Of a DNA stretch of 64,000 nt, positions 63,600-64,000 are shown piece after piece. Source of the DNA: Bacillus sp. OxB-1 (GTDB lineage: Bacteria > Bacillota > Bacilli > Bacillales_A > Planococcaceae); assembly GCF_000829195.1 (NCBI RefSeq), contig NZ_AP013294.1, positions 1,127,001-1,191,000 on the forward strand, in the 5' to 3' direction. A program made the translations under genes and the position numbers. The notes under the pieces are model-generated. The model ran no database searches. It was given only the letters and a program-made list of their open reading frames with translations, and was not told the DNA's origin. Each line of letters starts with the position of its first letter. Position 1 is the first letter of the stretch.

Positions 63600-64000
63600 G
63601 TTTTCAATGAAGCGGTGGAGTTGTGCAACGATTTGCCCCCCAATGTGCAACGATCCCGCTGGGTTGACCAAAAAACTGGGGAGTTCTACAATCACCGGTC
63701 GGGTTTCCAACGAAGTAGTGAAGATGTCCAACGAATCGCCCCTGATGTCCAACGATCCCGCCAAGTTGTCCAACGAACCTGGGGAGTTCCCCAACCACCC
63801 GCCAGGTTTCCAACGAAGTGGTGAAGATGTCCAACGAATCGCCCCCGATGTCCAACGACCCCGCCAAGTTGTCCAACGAACCTGGGGGAGCTCCCCAACC
63901 ACCCGCCAGGTTTCCAACGAAGTGGTGAAGATGTCCAACGAATCGCCCCCGATGTCCAACGACCCCGCCAAGTTGTCCAACGAACCTGGGGGAGCTCCCC
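63600..64000. repeat. Noncoding array of 103/104-bp tandem repeats with CCAACGA sub-repeats
   Basis: Unit starts near 63707, 63810 and 63914 (spacing 103 then 104); a degenerate partial copy lies at 63620-63706, and the array leaves the window. Within a unit, TCCAACGA recurs about every 20-22 bp (63706, 63726, 63748, 63769), then after 40 bp. The unit length is not a multiple of three at the first junction and the same bases are read in different frames by overlapping minus-strand ORFs, so it is not protein-coding. No gene is seen from 63512 to the edge. Confidence 0.85.

Noticed and set aside
63402..63980. Minus-strand ORFs of 192, 90 and 68 codons over the right-edge repeats
   Set aside because: The same DNA is read in different frames in successive units, which is not how a coding repeat behaves.
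63600..64000. Possible CRISPR array
   Set aside because: The segments between the short CCAACGA cores are themselves repeated from unit to unit, so there are no unique spacers, and no cas genes are near.

Overview
The window comes from a low-to-moderate GC, endospore-forming, flagellated Gram-positive bacterium of the order Bacillales. Evidence: strong AGGAGG-type ribosome sites, many TTG/GTG starts, intrinsic terminators, a gerA-type germinant receptor operon, an LPXTG surface protein with its sortase, Bacillus-type flagellin, DUF3243 and a ydaJKLMN-like locus. The overall flavour suggests Planococcaceae (Sporosarcina-like), but the genus is an inference. No rRNA, tRNA or prophage was seen.

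Layout. 1-2986: csoR (3' end), copZ and copA, a copper-sensing and efflux cluster with CsoR-type operators. 3098-5748: a Tat-exported gluconate-2-dehydrogenase-like pair. 5969-10282: AbgT transporter, MFS efflux pump and an orphan GHKL histidine kinase; the last two share an upstream operator-like element. 10705-11952: unusual acyl-CoA dehydrogenase. 12196-19156: sortase plus a 2070-residue LPXTG protein. 19383-32180: a signalling and exopolysaccharide block, with a hybrid histidine kinase, a PAS-GGDEF diguanylate cyclase, five genes matching the ydaJ-K-L-M-N order, a receiver-domain remnant, and a REC-BTAD (SARP-like) response regulator. 32454-34599: ECF sigma factor and DUF4179 anti-sigma factor. 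34612-34816: a long nested inverted repeat. 34818-37814 (minus): GlcD-type oxidase, an unknown membrane-anchored protein and an EamA transporter. 38065-42854: complete branched-chain amino acid ABC transporter livJHMGF. 43039-47075: germinant receptor operon (A, C and B subunits). 47087-48622: two decayed genes around two small minus-strand genes. 48690-50369: flagellin, TatA and an internally shortened TatC. 50530-54557: MFS, small protein, LrgB/LrgA and an AI-2E-family permease. 54680-56529: TetR regulator with palindromic operators and a frameshifted ABC-2/YhgE-like permease. 56631-58030: intact 1400-bp IS4-type element with a 9-bp target duplication. 58303-60259: lipoprotein, CHY zinc finger, small membrane protein, FhuF-like reductase. 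60354-61625: acetyl-CoA hydrolase/transferase. 61742-63511: persulfide dioxygenase-rhodanese fusion and a rhodanese, behind a CstR-like operator. 63600-64000: a noncoding array of 103/104-bp tandem repeats running off the edge.

How the parts connect. The 19-32 kb block is the most coherent system: a two-component pair, a diguanylate cyclase and a c-di-GMP-receptor-like degenerate GGDEF protein surround polysaccharide synthase, export and trimming genes, so it probably makes a c-di-GMP-controlled exopolysaccharide. The shortened TatC next to a TatA, the cysteine-paired repeats of the LPXTG protein and the right-edge repeat array are the features least explained by known families. All functional statements rest on reading the sequence and recalling families; no database search was run.
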